Part shown: positions 1 through 9,009 of the stretch, piece after piece
Numbering within the stretch: the stretch's first letter is position 1
How the letters are laid out: each line of letters begins with the position of its first letter
Source of the DNA: TC-15 sp034437275
GTDB taxonomy: Bacteria > Chloroflexota > Anaerolineae > Aggregatilineales > Aggregatilineaceae
Assembly: GCA_034437275.1 (NCBI GenBank)
Contig: DAOTUD010000007.1
Location: 1-62,944 of the forward strand
Reading direction: 5' to 3'
Length of the DNA: 62,944 nt
Translations under genes and position numbers: made by a program
Notes under the pieces: model-generated
The model's database searches: none
The model's input: the letters and a program-made list of their open reading frames with translations, nothing else
What the model was told of the DNA's origin: nothing

Positions 1-61
1 CGTACAACTCACATTGTTCGTTCGGGCAAAATTGCCCCACTTGAGCCAGTTCGTTTGTCAT
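1..61 (-). CDS. Transposase-like protein, N-terminal fragment cut by window edge
   Basis: Twenty codons run off the left edge, starting from an ATG at 61 on the minus strand with a GAGGGAG ribosome-binding sequence just upstream. The peptide begins MTNELAQVGQF and continues with CPNEQC and then ELY, a Cys-rich start of the kind seen in zinc-ribbon transposases of mobile elements. Family assignment is inference from about 20 residues only. If right, a mobile element borders the defence island on its left. It could instead be another small zinc-binding protein. Confidence 0.45.
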   Translation of the reverse strand, partial: MTNELAQVGQFCPNEQCELY

Positions 62-295
62 GTCTCCCTCGAACATCATTCTCTTGTTGGCTCTATTTTA
101 CCAACAACACTCTTCAGGGAGACTACCCAAAACTGCATAACTTGAGTAATCAGAATTAAAAAACTTGAGCACGTTTTTACGAAGGTCGGAGAGGTTGTTT
201 CGTCAATGGAGGATGTGCCAGCTTGTAAAAAGAATTGAGGTCGGATGGGATTCGAAACCCGACGCAAAACAAAGGTCCGCTCCTAGAACATATGA
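62..295. other. Intergenic, no gene seen
   Basis: Divergent spacer between the leftward transposase-like start and the rightward herA promoter. No convincing frame on either strand. A tRNA T-arm look-alike around 240-262 (GGGATTCGAAACCC) lacks a proper acceptor and anticodon arm. Confidence 0.6.
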
Positions 296-324
296 TTGAC
301 TCTCCCCACGAAAACAGCTATAAT
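296..324 (+). promoter_or_regulatory. Sigma-70-type promoter of the herA-nurA operon
   Basis: TTGACT at 296-301, 17 bases of spacer, then a consensus TATAAT at 319-324. Transcription would begin near 331. This rules out the upstream TTG at 296 as a start codon and makes the ATG at 329 nearly leaderless; a GTG at 371 fits better. It is the only strong promoter seen before the closely spaced genes that follow. Confidence 0.75.
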
Positions 325-370
325 TTACATGAATTGCTACAACAATCTAATTCTTGCAGAGGTATTTGCT

Positions 371-1921
371 GTGGACGTGCTAAATTCCCTAAATATCCAC
401 GAAAGCGCACGGATCGGAACAACTTCATCTTCCCCATACCTTGGTTCACCGACTTTCGACGCAGTTCCCTTTCATGTTGATGCGGGGCGCAGGCCAGTAT
501 TGGGAACTTACGCTGTTGTTGCAACCGATACGGAAGAAGTCGCTCTCTACGGACAGATCATCGAAGGTGTGGAAGAAAATCCGAGGGCTAACCCTGGTCG
601 TCTTCAGCAGAATCTGGCATATCAAATCGGTCAAAAAGATCCCCGACCGGGAGATAATTCTCCGCACGTCACGCGCGTATTAACCGTCGAGGTGCTTGGA
701 GAAATACGAGATGACGGAAACGGAGCTATTTACATCACAGAACCCGGTTTATTAGGGCAAACAGGGCGAGGTGTATACGAATTACCTGTTGATGCGATTC
801 CTTGGCTACTCAATATCCCTGAATCCCCGGATCAAGGATTACACATCGGCCACATTGAATCTGGCGGACATGCAGTAGAGTTTAACTTACCTTTGGAGGC
901 AATTGCCAGGCATCTAGCTGTAGTGGGAAAAACCGGTGTGGGCAAAAGCTATGCCGTAGGGGTAATGGTGGAAGAGCTAGTTCGCCATGGTATCCCGATC
1001 ATCTCATTTGATGTGTTAGGCGACGTTGTGAATGCAGCAGAAGATTTGGGAGGGCAAAATCTTCGAGCCGGAGAAGATTTCCATGTTCCATATTCTGTCA
1101 TTGGGGTATCCGAGTTTTTGAATTTTATTCCCAACCTAACCTCGCCTCAATCAGAACTAGTAGCAGTCGCCTATGACAAGGTTTTTGGAGACGCATATCG
1201 GGCGCTAAATGAACGTGGGGGAGTTGTTTTACCTCTAGACAATTTAACGCGGGAAATTGAACAGGTTGCGGCAAGATTTGGACAGGAAGCGGTCGGGGCG
1301 CGTGCGATCAGTCGCATAGAAGCTGCCGTTAGATTTAGTGGCATTCTCACCACTCATACCGAACAATGGCTAAACGATTTTACCCAAGCCCCGCTAACAA
1401 ATGTTTTCATCGGGCACCTAGGACAAAATGCGAGAAATCTCGTAGTGGGCGCAACCGCCCGTATGCTCCAAATCCTGCGACGGTCAGGATTAGTACCACC
1501 TTTTGTATTCCTCCTAGATGAAGCTCATTTCTTTCTCCCATCGGGGGGATCAAGCACACCGTCGACACATGTGATTCGAGAATTGATCCGGACAGCGCGC
1601 CACGATGCCATCGGAGTCATTCTTGTCACTCAAAGCCCCAGTTCGATGGATCGTCAAGCTTTGATGACTTGCAACACCAGACTTGTGTTTAGCTTGGATA
1701 AAGACGATCTACACATAATGTCCGGTACAATGGGGGACCTTGCCGATCAAGTAGTGGCGCGAATTCCGAAGTTAGCCAGAGGGACCGCCATCGTGTCATC
1801 CGGTATGGATATTATGCGACATCCAGCTCAGGTACATATCCGGAAGCGTACGTCTCGAGAAGGAGCACCAACACCCAATCTGGCCCAGGAAGTGAGACTA
1901 TGGCGTCACCAGAACAAGTAA
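371..1921 (+). CDS. herA: HerA-type DNA translocase/helicase ATPase
   Basis: HerA-FtsK family ATPase, expected to form a hexamer that pumps duplex DNA and works with a NurA nuclease in end resection or in defence complexes. An N-terminal HAS-barrel-like part (about 371-900) is followed by Walker A GKTGVGKS (near 930-951), Walker B FVFLLDEAH (near 1504-1530), and the downstream stretch IGVILVTQSPSSMD typical of the family. I place the start at GTG 371, preceded by GAGG at 359-362; the ATG at 329 is possible, and the TTG at 296 lies inside the promoter -35 box. The 3' end overlaps the nuclease gene by 22 bases, indicating translational coupling. The family is certain; the role in defence is inferred from context. 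Confidence 0.88.
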   Translation: MDVLNSLNIHESARIGTTSSSPYLGSPTFDAVPFHVDAGRRPVLGTYAVVATDTEEVALYGQIIEGVEENPRANPGRLQQNLAYQIGQKDPRPGDNSPHVTRVLTVEVLGEIRDDGNGAIYITEPGLLGQTGRGVYELPVDAIPWLLNIPESPDQGLHIGHIESGGHAVEFNLPLEAIARHLAVVGKTGVGKSYAVGVMVEELVRHGIPIISFDVLGDVVNAAEDLGGQNLRAGEDFHVPYSVIGVSEFLNFIPNLTSPQSELVAVAYDKVFGDAYRALNERGGVVLPLDNLTREIEQVAARFGQEAVGARAISRIEAAVRFSGILTTHTEQWLNDFTQAPLTNVFIGHLGQNARNLVVGATARMLQILRRSGLVPPFVFLLDEAHFFLPSGGSSTPSTHVIRELIRTARHDAIGVILVTQSPSSMDRQALMTCNTRLVFSLDKDDLHIMSGTMGDLADQVVARIPKLARGTAIVSSGMDIMRHPAQVHIRKRTSREGAPTPNLAQEVRLWRHQNK

Positions 1922-4056
1922 TCCAGAGTATCCAGGCAATACTCTTACCCGAATCGGATGGATTAGATGTATCTCAAATCATTGAACGCCTCTCGATGGA
2001 ATATAATGATGACTTATCTCCACGAGGAATTCGCAATATCATAAACGAAATGGCCGATGACGGGCGGTTGGTTAAACGGCGGCGCACTGCAACCGGACCC
2101 GGAGCACCACCCTTCGCGTACTATCATCCCGATTCCGCTCCTCGACAATTGAGTTTGTTCGACATACTAGAGGGCGTGTCACAAGTCAGCATAACCTCAA
2201 AATCTCAAGTTGAACTAGAAGAACTTCTCCCTGAAGACCGTCAGAGGATGCGAGATTCGCGTTCTGTACTGGAGAATATCGCCTCCAGTCATGTAAATCA
2301 AGATCGCTTTGCTAGGGCGATCATTGGAGTTGCTCCTGCAATTGCCGAAGAAGATCCGATCAAATTGATAATCGGAATGACGAGTTGGGTAGTCCAGGGA
2401 CTAAATGCGCTTGGGCACGAAATGCGCCGCCATTACCACAAAGGGAATATTCGAGAAGCCGATTCTTTAGCGAGAACCTTAGAGCACCGTCTCACCTGGT
2501 CTAAACAATATCTTCAACGACTTTGGCGATTTGATCGCCCCGTTGTGGATCAGATAGATGGTATCCTTGATCTGCCGAGTCGCCCGAAAGAGTTTGTAGA
2601 AGGTCAAGTATTCACGGCTACATTTAATATCGATGCAGCACGCGATCGTTTGAAAAAACGGGTCATTGGGGAAAAATTCCTAAAAACCATCAGGGTATCG
2701 CCAGGTTTACATAAGTCCGCCGCCGGCACGGATGCGTCTGTGGCCGATATATTCATGGAACATTCTCAGGGTAGTTTCATTCCACCTGACCCAATTTCTG
2801 TAATGACTGCTGCGGCCAGTCAAATCACTCGCCTAGAAGGTACGGCCTATGAATTCCAGGATTTTGATATTTTCCCTGATGAACTCCGGCAATACGAGGA
2901 TTACACAGCCGCAGTAGAAGGGTTGGTTATTTCTCCGCTTCTCAGACAAATTTTACCTGAACGCGATTTTAAGCATACACGCTCTGCGGCGATGGAACTT
3001 CGCCAATATGCAGAAGACATCCGCGTGGTTTTGCGGCAAGCGCGCTGGCGACCAATAGGCCAATCCATTGCGCTTGGGATAATGCCCAAAACCACCTTGC
3101 TCATTCGAGATGGCCGTCTCTTTCCTTTAGTACACAGAGTCCAGGATTACGAATCCGATGGACTGTACGGAAGCATTGTACGCAGAGAAATCGAGTCGTT
3201 TTCATATGTGATACACAATACCCGATCTGGCCCTGGAGGACCGGTTGTTTACGCCGCTGCTGTGAAAAGCCCACAGATGTCCTGGTTAGCTCCTTTGGTG
3301 TTCTGGTATTTACATGACAGAGGCTACAGAATAGACGGAGAAATTGTGGTTTCCGAAGATGACGTATTCCGCGTGCCTTTCAACGATACAGCCGTTTCCC
3401 ACTTGCTGTTTTTGGGTCTTGCTAACGGAATAAATGATTTCTCTTCGGGCTACTCTTTTGTGACATGTCAAATAATCCGGCGTTTTTCCGATATCGCGTT
3501 CACCGGAGAAGTTATCCCGACCGTCCGATTGGATAATGGACGGGTTCGGCCTGTCGATGAGGATTCGGAAACCGACTGGCGCCGGTTCTTCCAACAACGA
3601 GTCGAGGACAAACAACAACGGTATGAAGAAGTAATACTACAACCAAATGATTATCAAAACTTCATTTACCTCTGCGCCAACACCGGGGTAGCGATGTTCT
3701 ATGCCGCTCCTGTTGTGGCATACGAACCATTGGTGATGGAAAAAGGTGAAGGGGCACATTTTCTTATACCTCGACTTGAAATAGCAGCAGATATCCACTG
3801 CCTTCAGGAAACGGTTCAACAGGGCACTGATGGTCTTCTGTCGTGGCTAACATATGGAGGGTGGGACTACGACCACGCACACACACAGTTGGAATTTGAT
3901 ACAGGCGATGGAAGCAACGGACTACCGATCCTAGTTCCAGATGTGTTGATTCCGGCACACGAGGCCGTCACATTTGCCCGAAGTCTGTTGGGCGAAGAAG
4001 TTGAAGACGAGATCAGAATGCTAGTAACCGAACTGAAGCGCCGGTTGCGCCGTTGA
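1900..4056 (+). CDS. nurA: NurA-domain nuclease with N-terminal winged helix
   Basis: A 718-aa protein. Residues 1 to about 75 look like a winged-helix DNA-binding unit (SQIIERL..GIRNIINEMADDGRLVKRRR). A NurA-like nuclease core follows: GTDAS with Asp near residue 278, LLIRDGRLFP with Asp near 404, a VKS lysine near 456, and a C-terminal PRLEIAAD segment. NurA proteins are Mn-dependent 5'-3' exonuclease and endonuclease partners of HerA, and this gene overlaps herA by 22 bases, the classic pairing. It is about twice the length of archaeal NurA because of the N-terminal additions. The NurA call rests on motif spacing and the HerA neighbour; the winged helix may give DNA or modification recognition (inference). 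Confidence 0.68.
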   Translation: MASPEQVIQSIQAILLPESDGLDVSQIIERLSMEYNDDLSPRGIRNIINEMADDGRLVKRRRTATGPGAPPFAYYHPDSAPRQLSLFDILEGVSQVSITSKSQVELEELLPEDRQRMRDSRSVLENIASSHVNQDRFARAIIGVAPAIAEEDPIKLIIGMTSWVVQGLNALGHEMRRHYHKGNIREADSLARTLEHRLTWSKQYLQRLWRFDRPVVDQIDGILDLPSRPKEFVEGQVFTATFNIDAARDRLKKRVIGEKFLKTIRVSPGLHKSAAGTDASVADIFMEHSQGSFIPPDPISVMTAAASQITRLEGTAYEFQDFDIFPDELRQYEDYTAAVEGLVISPLLRQILPERDFKHTRSAAMELRQYAEDIRVVLRQARWRPIGQSIALGIMPKTTLLIRDGRLFPLVHRVQDYESDGLYGSIVRREIESFSYVIHNTRSGPGGPVVYAAAVKSPQMSWLAPLVFWYLHDRGYRIDGEIVVSEDDVFRVPFNDTAVSHLLFLGLANGINDFSSGYSFVTCQIIRRFSDIAFTGEVIPTVRLDNGRVRPVDEDSETDWRRFFQQRVEDKQQRYEEVILQPNDYQNFIYLCANTGVAMFYAAPVVAYEPLVMEKGEGAHFLIPRLEIAADIHCLQETVQQGTDGLLSWLTYGGWDYDHAHTQLEFDTGDGSNGLPILVPDVLIPAHEAVTFARSLLGEEVEDEIRMLVTELKRRLRR

Positions 4057-4066
4057 GTTGACGTCA

Positions 4067-4807
4067 ATGTCACACGATCAAACAGATTCCAACTTCCAAC
4101 CCCAAGATAGTTACATTATTCATGCTATTGATCAGCGAGCAAAATCAAGAGTTAAATGGGCTGCACGAATACTCTTTTCGGTGACAATACCCCTATTGGC
4201 AGATGTCGAATTGCCTTGGAGGCAAAATCGAACGCCCTATCGGATATTTTTGGCCGAGTTTCTATTGGTTAGAACGCGTGCGGATGTGGTGGCGAAACAC
4301 TTTGAGGACATTTTTTCCGAATTTCCCAATATCCATGTTTTAGCCGAAGCGGAAGAAGAGGAAATTGCTAAGACCGTCGCTCCTCTGGGACTTCACAAGC
4401 GTTCGGTATATTTGAAACGCGCCGCAGTTCATATTGTGAATGAAAATGAAGGCGAGATTCCTGACAAGGTAGATGAACTCATGGATGTGCCGGGTCTGGG
4501 GGCTTATTCAGCACCTGCTATCATGGCATTCGCCTTTGACTCGCACCATGTACCTGCCGATGTCAACATCCTCAGATTTCTGTCCCGTTTGACAGCACTG
4601 CCGATGATCCATTCGACAAAAGGTTCTGAACAACTCCGGGACCTCTTGCCATATCTTTCGAGGGACAAGAATGGTCCACCGACCGAATACCTTCTTGATT
4701 TCACCCGACTGATATGCAAATCACGCAAACCCCGGTGTGAGCTTTGTCCGCTTCAGAAGCAGTGTGTTTATTTCATCTTGAAAACAACCGAAGGTGACGA
4801 GAAATGA
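4067..4807 (+). CDS. HhH-GPD Fe-S DNA glycosylase, MIG/thymine-DNA-glycosylase-like
   Basis: A 246-aa endonuclease III superfamily glycosylase. Visible elements are FLAEFLLVRTRADVV, where MutY has SEVMLQQTQV; the helix-hairpin-helix VPGLGAYSAPAI with Tyr at the position that is Lys in Nth; the catalytic Asp in PADVNILR; and a C-terminal Cys-X6-Cys-X2-Cys-X5-Cys [4Fe-4S] loop. The LLxRTxA motif and the Tyr recall Mig, the T:G mismatch glycosylase encoded beside the MthTI restriction-modification genes of Methanothermobacter (from memory, not searched). A cytosine-5 methyltransferase lies 5 kb away, so repair of deaminated 5-methylcytosine is the likely job. MutY-type adenine glycosylase is the alternative. 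I use ATG 4067; TTG 4058 is in frame. Ends in an ATGA overlap with the helicase. Confidence 0.78.
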   Translation: MSHDQTDSNFQPQDSYIIHAIDQRAKSRVKWAARILFSVTIPLLADVELPWRQNRTPYRIFLAEFLLVRTRADVVAKHFEDIFSEFPNIHVLAEAEEEEIAKTVAPLGLHKRSVYLKRAAVHIVNENEGEIPDKVDELMDVPGLGAYSAPAIMAFAFDSHHVPADVNILRFLSRLTALPMIHSTKGSEQLRDLLPYLSRDKNGPPTEYLLDFTRLICKSRKPRCELCPLQKQCVYFILKTTEGDEK

Positions 4808-7728
4808 TCGATATAAGTGCCGTTCTAGAACAGAATCTGACCGATGAGCAACGTTTGGCGGCGATTGATCCGGCTGCAGAAGTACTTACACTGGCATGCG
4901 CCGGTTCCGGCAAATCGCGTACTTTAGCGTTTAGGATCGCATGGTTGATCGCCCAGGGAGCGGAACCGGCCAGCATCGTTGCTTTCACGTTTACCGAAAA
5001 AGCAGCCGAATCGATCAAAAGACGGGTTGCCGATGCACTCGTAGCAGTTGGTTTTGATCCAACAATCCTAGGCGCAATGTATATCGGCACAATCCATTCG
5101 TATTGCCAATATATTCTGGGCGAAATAGACGCTCGCTATCTACAGTTCGACGTTCTAGATGAAAACAAGCTGAAGTTGTTCTTGCTATCCCGTCGGAACC
5201 AGTTGGGATTGCAACAGGTACAGGATACCAGAAATGCGCGGTATTTCGAAACCATAAGGCAAGTAGCCGATGCCTGGAAAACACTCAATGATGAAATGAT
5301 AACCATCCCGGAAGTCATGCAGTACGACCAGATTCTGGGATGGTGCCTCGACACCCTCAATACGCGCCTCGAACAAGATGAGTTCATCGACTTTTCGCTG
5401 ATGATCCGCTTGGTAGTGGATGCCCTACAACAAAACGAGCCGAGAGCAGAGCAAGCAGTATCGATCCTCCGCCACTTGCTTGTTGATGAATATCAGGATG
5501 TCAACCCGGCTCAAGAGGCATTGATCACCGAGCTGCATCGACGGTCTGCTTCTTTGTTTGTGGTCGGAGATGACGATCAGGCCATATACGGGTGGCGTGG
5601 CGCGAATGTTGATAACATCTTGACGTTTCAAACAAGGTATCCGAATTCCTCATCCCACACTCTATCGCGGAATTATCGAAGTACAGCCGCTATTGTTCAA
5701 GCTGCCGATGATTTTGCGGCAGCCGAATTAGGCGCTGCAAGGGTCGTGAAGAACCCAACAGCCGACACTCCCGACGGACCTCGTGATTTCCGGGTAGTGT
5801 GGTTTGATACTCGACAAGCTGAGGGGGAATGGGTTGCGTCACGGATTGACGCACTGCTCGGCACGAAGTACATCGAACGTGATGGAACAGAAAGAGGACT
5901 GACTCCTGCTGACTTCGCAATCCTTATGCGTTCCACAAGAAGTCAAGAAGGAAATGGAGCGCCTCGACATGCTGCGTTTTCACAAGCCCTCACCGATAAC
6001 GGCAGGAGTATACCGTTTTCTCTGGAGTCAGGGGGAAGTATTTTCGATAGACCTCAAGTGGCAGTGTTAAGAGACGCCTTTGAATTACTCCGGTCTGGAT
6101 CCCCAGACCGAGATCAAGTTGCCATTTTTTTCAGCAATCAAGTTCAACCAATGTTTCCCAATGCTGAATTTGACCGACTGACCCGTGTATACGCAGAATG
6201 GGGACGTCTGATTCACGCACCTATAACCGGAACGCGACGACGTGTCTACCCTCAACAACTAGTTCACGATCTGTTGAATGCCTTTGGAATTGCTCAAACG
6301 GTCTTCGATGACGGCACGATGCAAGACATTGGCATGTTTAGCCGGGTTATGCAGGATGTCGAAGCCGTTTATGTCAGCATTGATACCGCTTACCGATTTG
6401 CCGAAATCCTTAACTTTCTTCAGAACATCGCCGATAGTGGATATGATACCGGCACAAATGATATTCTTCTGCGCCCGGATGCCGTAACCGTGTCAACCGT
6501 CCACAAGGTGAAAGGACTTGAATTCCCGGTTGTATTCCTTGTAGATGCCGAAAATGAACGCTTCCCAGGACGCCGCAGGTCCTACGGCGGATGGCTACCG
6601 GTTCAAGTAATGGGAAGTGCAATCCAAAGAGGCGCGTATCAAAGCTCACGCGAAGAGGAAATACGCCTGTTTTACACCGCTATAACACGAGCTGAACGAT
6701 ATCTCTACGTATCGGGCTGCGAGAATTTGCCTGGTGGTCGAAAAAGATGGCGACCATCACCTTTTGCACAACGTTTGTCCCATCTGGAACTCTCGAATGA
6801 CCCGATCACTCTTCCATCCGGCTTGATCCCATTTCCGCCTGGACGTCGAATCGAAGAAGAGATATTTCCGACTTCTTTCACAGATATGAGATACTATCTA
6901 TCATGTCCCAAGGATTATCAGTTTCGCAAAATGTACGGCTTTAGCCCGCCCGTCCCTGCTCTCTTTGGATACGGTCAAACAATACATACCGCCATCAGCA
7001 GATTGCATCAGCGATTCGACACTCAAACACCTACCCCGGCAGAAGCCAGGGAACTGGCAGAAACAACATTCCACTTAAAACACCTCTTTCCCAGTCAGGA
7101 CCCGGAGAATAATCCGGGACCCTATGAAAGAGCTAAAGTCAAAGCAGGCGAAATCGTGGCCGCCTATGCTGCTGAATACGGAGACGACTTCACCCAACGC
7201 CGCCAAGTTGAGGTTCGATTTGAAATTCCTGCCAGAGATGCTGTGATATCCGGGTCAATCGATCTCTTGCTGAAGGAGGACGCCTCCGGTGAAATCCTTG
7301 ACGCCCAGATAATCGACTTTAAGACCTTGGAGGGCGGTGAGGACGTAGCATCTAATCCCGACCTTGATTGGGCACAATTAGCCTTGCAGGTCCAGTTATA
7401 CGCCAAAGCTGCACAAGAAGTGCTAGGGGAAAATGCCAAGACAGGGGCAGTACATTTGCTCAGAGACAACCAACGTGTGCAAGTACCAATAGTTAATTCG
7501 GCGATTGAATCTGCTCTAGGAAATATGCAATGGGCAGTGGATCAGATATTGGCCGGAGACTTCCCGATGCGGCCACACCCAAGAAAATGTGAAGGGTGCG
7601 ATTTTGGCGCTTTGTGTTCTAAGTCGCCCGGTCAATTCAGAACATCGGACGCCCCACCTCCGGTTTGCGTGCCTGGTAGCCCAAACAGCACCAGAATGAC
7701 CAAGGCTTTCGATGAATTTGAAGAATGA
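4804..7728 (+). CDS. UvrD/PcrA-type SF1 helicase fused to Fe-S PD-(D/E)XK nuclease
   Basis: A 974-aa fusion. The N-terminal two thirds is a UvrD-like helicase: Q-motif LTDEQRLA, Walker A AGSGKS (residues 33-38), Walker B VDEYQD (near 228), GDDDQAIYGWRGA (near 256), and VSTVHKVKGLEFPVVFL as motif V. The last third (about 690-970) is a RecB/AddB/Cas4-like nuclease: YYLSCPKDYQFRK with the first cluster Cys, GSIDLLL with Asp near 820, IIDFKT near 840, and CEGCDFGALC from residue 929 giving the other three Cys of a [4Fe-4S] cluster. It thus combines 3'-5' unwinding with single-strand cleavage in one chain. Its ATG overlaps the glycosylase stop by four bases, so the two are co-translated. Confidence 0.9.
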   Translation: MIDISAVLEQNLTDEQRLAAIDPAAEVLTLACAGSGKSRTLAFRIAWLIAQGAEPASIVAFTFTEKAAESIKRRVADALVAVGFDPTILGAMYIGTIHSYCQYILGEIDARYLQFDVLDENKLKLFLLSRRNQLGLQQVQDTRNARYFETIRQVADAWKTLNDEMITIPEVMQYDQILGWCLDTLNTRLEQDEFIDFSLMIRLVVDALQQNEPRAEQAVSILRHLLVDEYQDVNPAQEALITELHRRSASLFVVGDDDQAIYGWRGANVDNILTFQTRYPNSSSHTLSRNYRSTAAIVQAADDFAAAELGAARVVKNPTADTPDGPRDFRVVWFDTRQAEGEWVASRIDALLGTKYIERDGTERGLTPADFAILMRSTRSQEGNGAPRHAAFSQALTDNGRSIPFSLESGGSIFDRPQVAVLRDAFELLRSGSPDRDQVAIFFSNQVQPMFPNAEFDRLTRVYAEWGRLIHAPITGTRRRVYPQQLVHDLLNAFGIAQTVFDDGTMQDIGMFSRVMQDVEAVYVSIDTAYRFAEILNFLQNIADSGYDTGTNDILLRPDAVTVSTVHKVKGLEFPVVFLVDAENERFPGRRRSYGGWLPVQVMGSAIQRGAYQSSREEEIRLFYTAITRAERYLYVSGCENLPGGRKRWRPSPFAQRLSHLELSNDPITLPSGLIPFPPGRRIEEEIFPTSFTDMRYYLSCPKDYQFRKMYGFSPPVPALFGYGQTIHTAISRLHQRFDTQTPTPAEARELAETTFHLKHLFPSQDPENNPGPYERAKVKAGEIVAAYAAEYGDDFTQRRQVEVRFEIPARDAVISGSIDLLLKEDASGEILDAQIIDFKTLEGGEDVASNPDLDWAQLALQVQLYAKAAQEVLGENAKTGAVHLLRDNQRVQVPIVNSAIESALGNMQWAVDQILAGDFPMRPHPRKCEGCDFGALCSKSPGQFRTSDAPPPVCVPGSPNSTRMTKAFDEFEE

Positions 7729-7769
7729 CGCCTTGATGAGAAACCCACTGATGTAGAGAGAGAAATAGA

Positions 7770-8285
7770 ATGGATGAACACGATTTGCAGGAAATCTATC
7801 GAGATATAATGGAAATTCTGGAACATTTCGGTCTGGATTGGTTGATAGCCGAAGTAAACCAACATGTCGCGATGGAAAAAATTATTGAGGAAAAGCACCC
7901 CGGTTACAAAGAAGTGCTCTCTGAAACCCAAGATAACGTGCGCACGATCAAAAGGGGACGCCTATCCTCTGTTACAATAGCGCAACCGTATAACGCAAGG
8001 GAACGATTAGAGTTGCTGCTTTCGGCTATCGAGCAAGCTCTCATTCAATCGGCTTCGGTCAGTCGAGCCGCGGCAGATTTTTTTGTGGAACAGTCACAAA
8101 AGAATCCAAATCTAAGCCCCACGGTAATATTTGATGCCAGTCAGCCAGGTGACATTGAGACTGACGACCGAGAGCGAATAATGCCTTCACGCGATAATGT
8201 CGAAGCGCACCAAATGGCAGCCGAAACATTACAAGGGATAATTGACAGAGTGCGACGGGAGATGAGAGATGTCCGCGCTTCTTGA
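7770..8285 (+). CDS. Uncharacterised helical protein of the defence operon
   Basis: A 171-aa acidic, mostly helical protein with no motif I recognise, no signal peptide and no membrane segment. It starts 41 bases after the helicase gene with a GAGAGAGAAA stretch upstream, and overlaps the next gene by 17 bases, so it belongs to the operon. Coupling with the following candidate nuclease suggests a partner, specificity or control subunit for it (inference only). Confidence 0.7.
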   Translation: MDEHDLQEIYRDIMEILEHFGLDWLIAEVNQHVAMEKIIEEKHPGYKEVLSETQDNVRTIKRGRLSSVTIAQPYNARERLELLLSAIEQALIQSASVSRAAADFFVEQSQKNPNLSPTVIFDASQPGDIETDDRERIMPSRDNVEAHQMAAETLQGIIDRVRREMRDVRAS

Positions 8286-8958
8286 CGAACTTAAGGATGC
8301 TCTTGGTGCCACAATCACAGCTATGAGTTTGACAGATGCGTCTTCTCTCTCCGATCAGTATGAAGCGTACATTTTCGGTCTCATCGTCGGAGCAGCCGAG
8401 CGCCAAGGTGCAAGCGTGTGGTATGAGGATGTAAACGGCAACCGTGCAACATATTTTTGCTTCCGTACTAGCCCAGGATACATCTATTCCAGAAGATTAC
8501 CCTATACACACGCCGTAATCGAGTTCGAGGGCAAGCCCACACTTGAGGTACACATGGGAGTTCGTTTCTTGGGAAAATCAAGAGTTGCTCATGAATGCGA
8601 TCTCTCCGTCTTGCCCCGTAGTGTTGCACAGCAATGCCGTGATGTCTGTGCGATACCAAGACACGACGATCTGTTGATGGCGATCGAATGCAAATACTAC
8701 GTCGAGAGCCGAATATCGCTGTTTCTCGCTCGTGCATTCCTTGGGCTTCAGACTGAGCTTAGGAAAAGGGAAACCTTTTTTGTATCAAATATCGAGACAG
8801 GGAATGCCGGAAAAGTGCTCGCGCGACATGCTTCAGACAGTCGCTATGAAGGTATCGTTCCAGATGACGAAAACCAAATGCTGCTAATGAGAGCTGCCTT
8901 TGAGCGAGTATTCGATAATTTCAAGGTTTCTTACCGAAACCTCGAAATCGAATCCTGA
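8269..8958 (+). CDS. Candidate PD-(D/E)XK restriction-type endonuclease
   Basis: A 229-aa protein, last gene of the rightward operon. It contains HECDLSV with Asp 111 and MAIECKYY with Glu 140 and Lys 142, giving the D-X28-E-x-K layout of PD-(D/E)XK nucleases, surrounded by predicted strands. Size and position next to a DNA methyltransferase operon suit a restriction endonuclease. It overlaps the preceding gene by 17 bases and ends about 50 bases from the convergent methyltransferase stop. The nuclease call rests on a short motif; I do not recognise the family, and the target is unknown. Confidence 0.6.
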   Translation: MSALLDELKDALGATITAMSLTDASSLSDQYEAYIFGLIVGAAERQGASVWYEDVNGNRATYFCFRTSPGYIYSRRLPYTHAVIEFEGKPTLEVHMGVRFLGKSRVAHECDLSVLPRSVAQQCRDVCAIPRHDDLLMAIECKYYVESRISLFLARAFLGLQTELRKRETFFVSNIETGNAGKVLARHASDSRYEGIVPDDENQMLLMRAAFERVFDNFKVSYRNLEIES

Positions 8959-9009
8959 CATTAACACCCACTGGAGACGTTGATTACCCCGGTTCATTTG
9001 TTGGATTGC

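Noticed and set aside
237..265. tRNA T-arm-like GGGATTCGAAACCC
   Set aside because: The stem has an A-C mismatch at the usually invariant G-C pair and no acceptor, D-arm or anticodon arm can be drawn on either strand.
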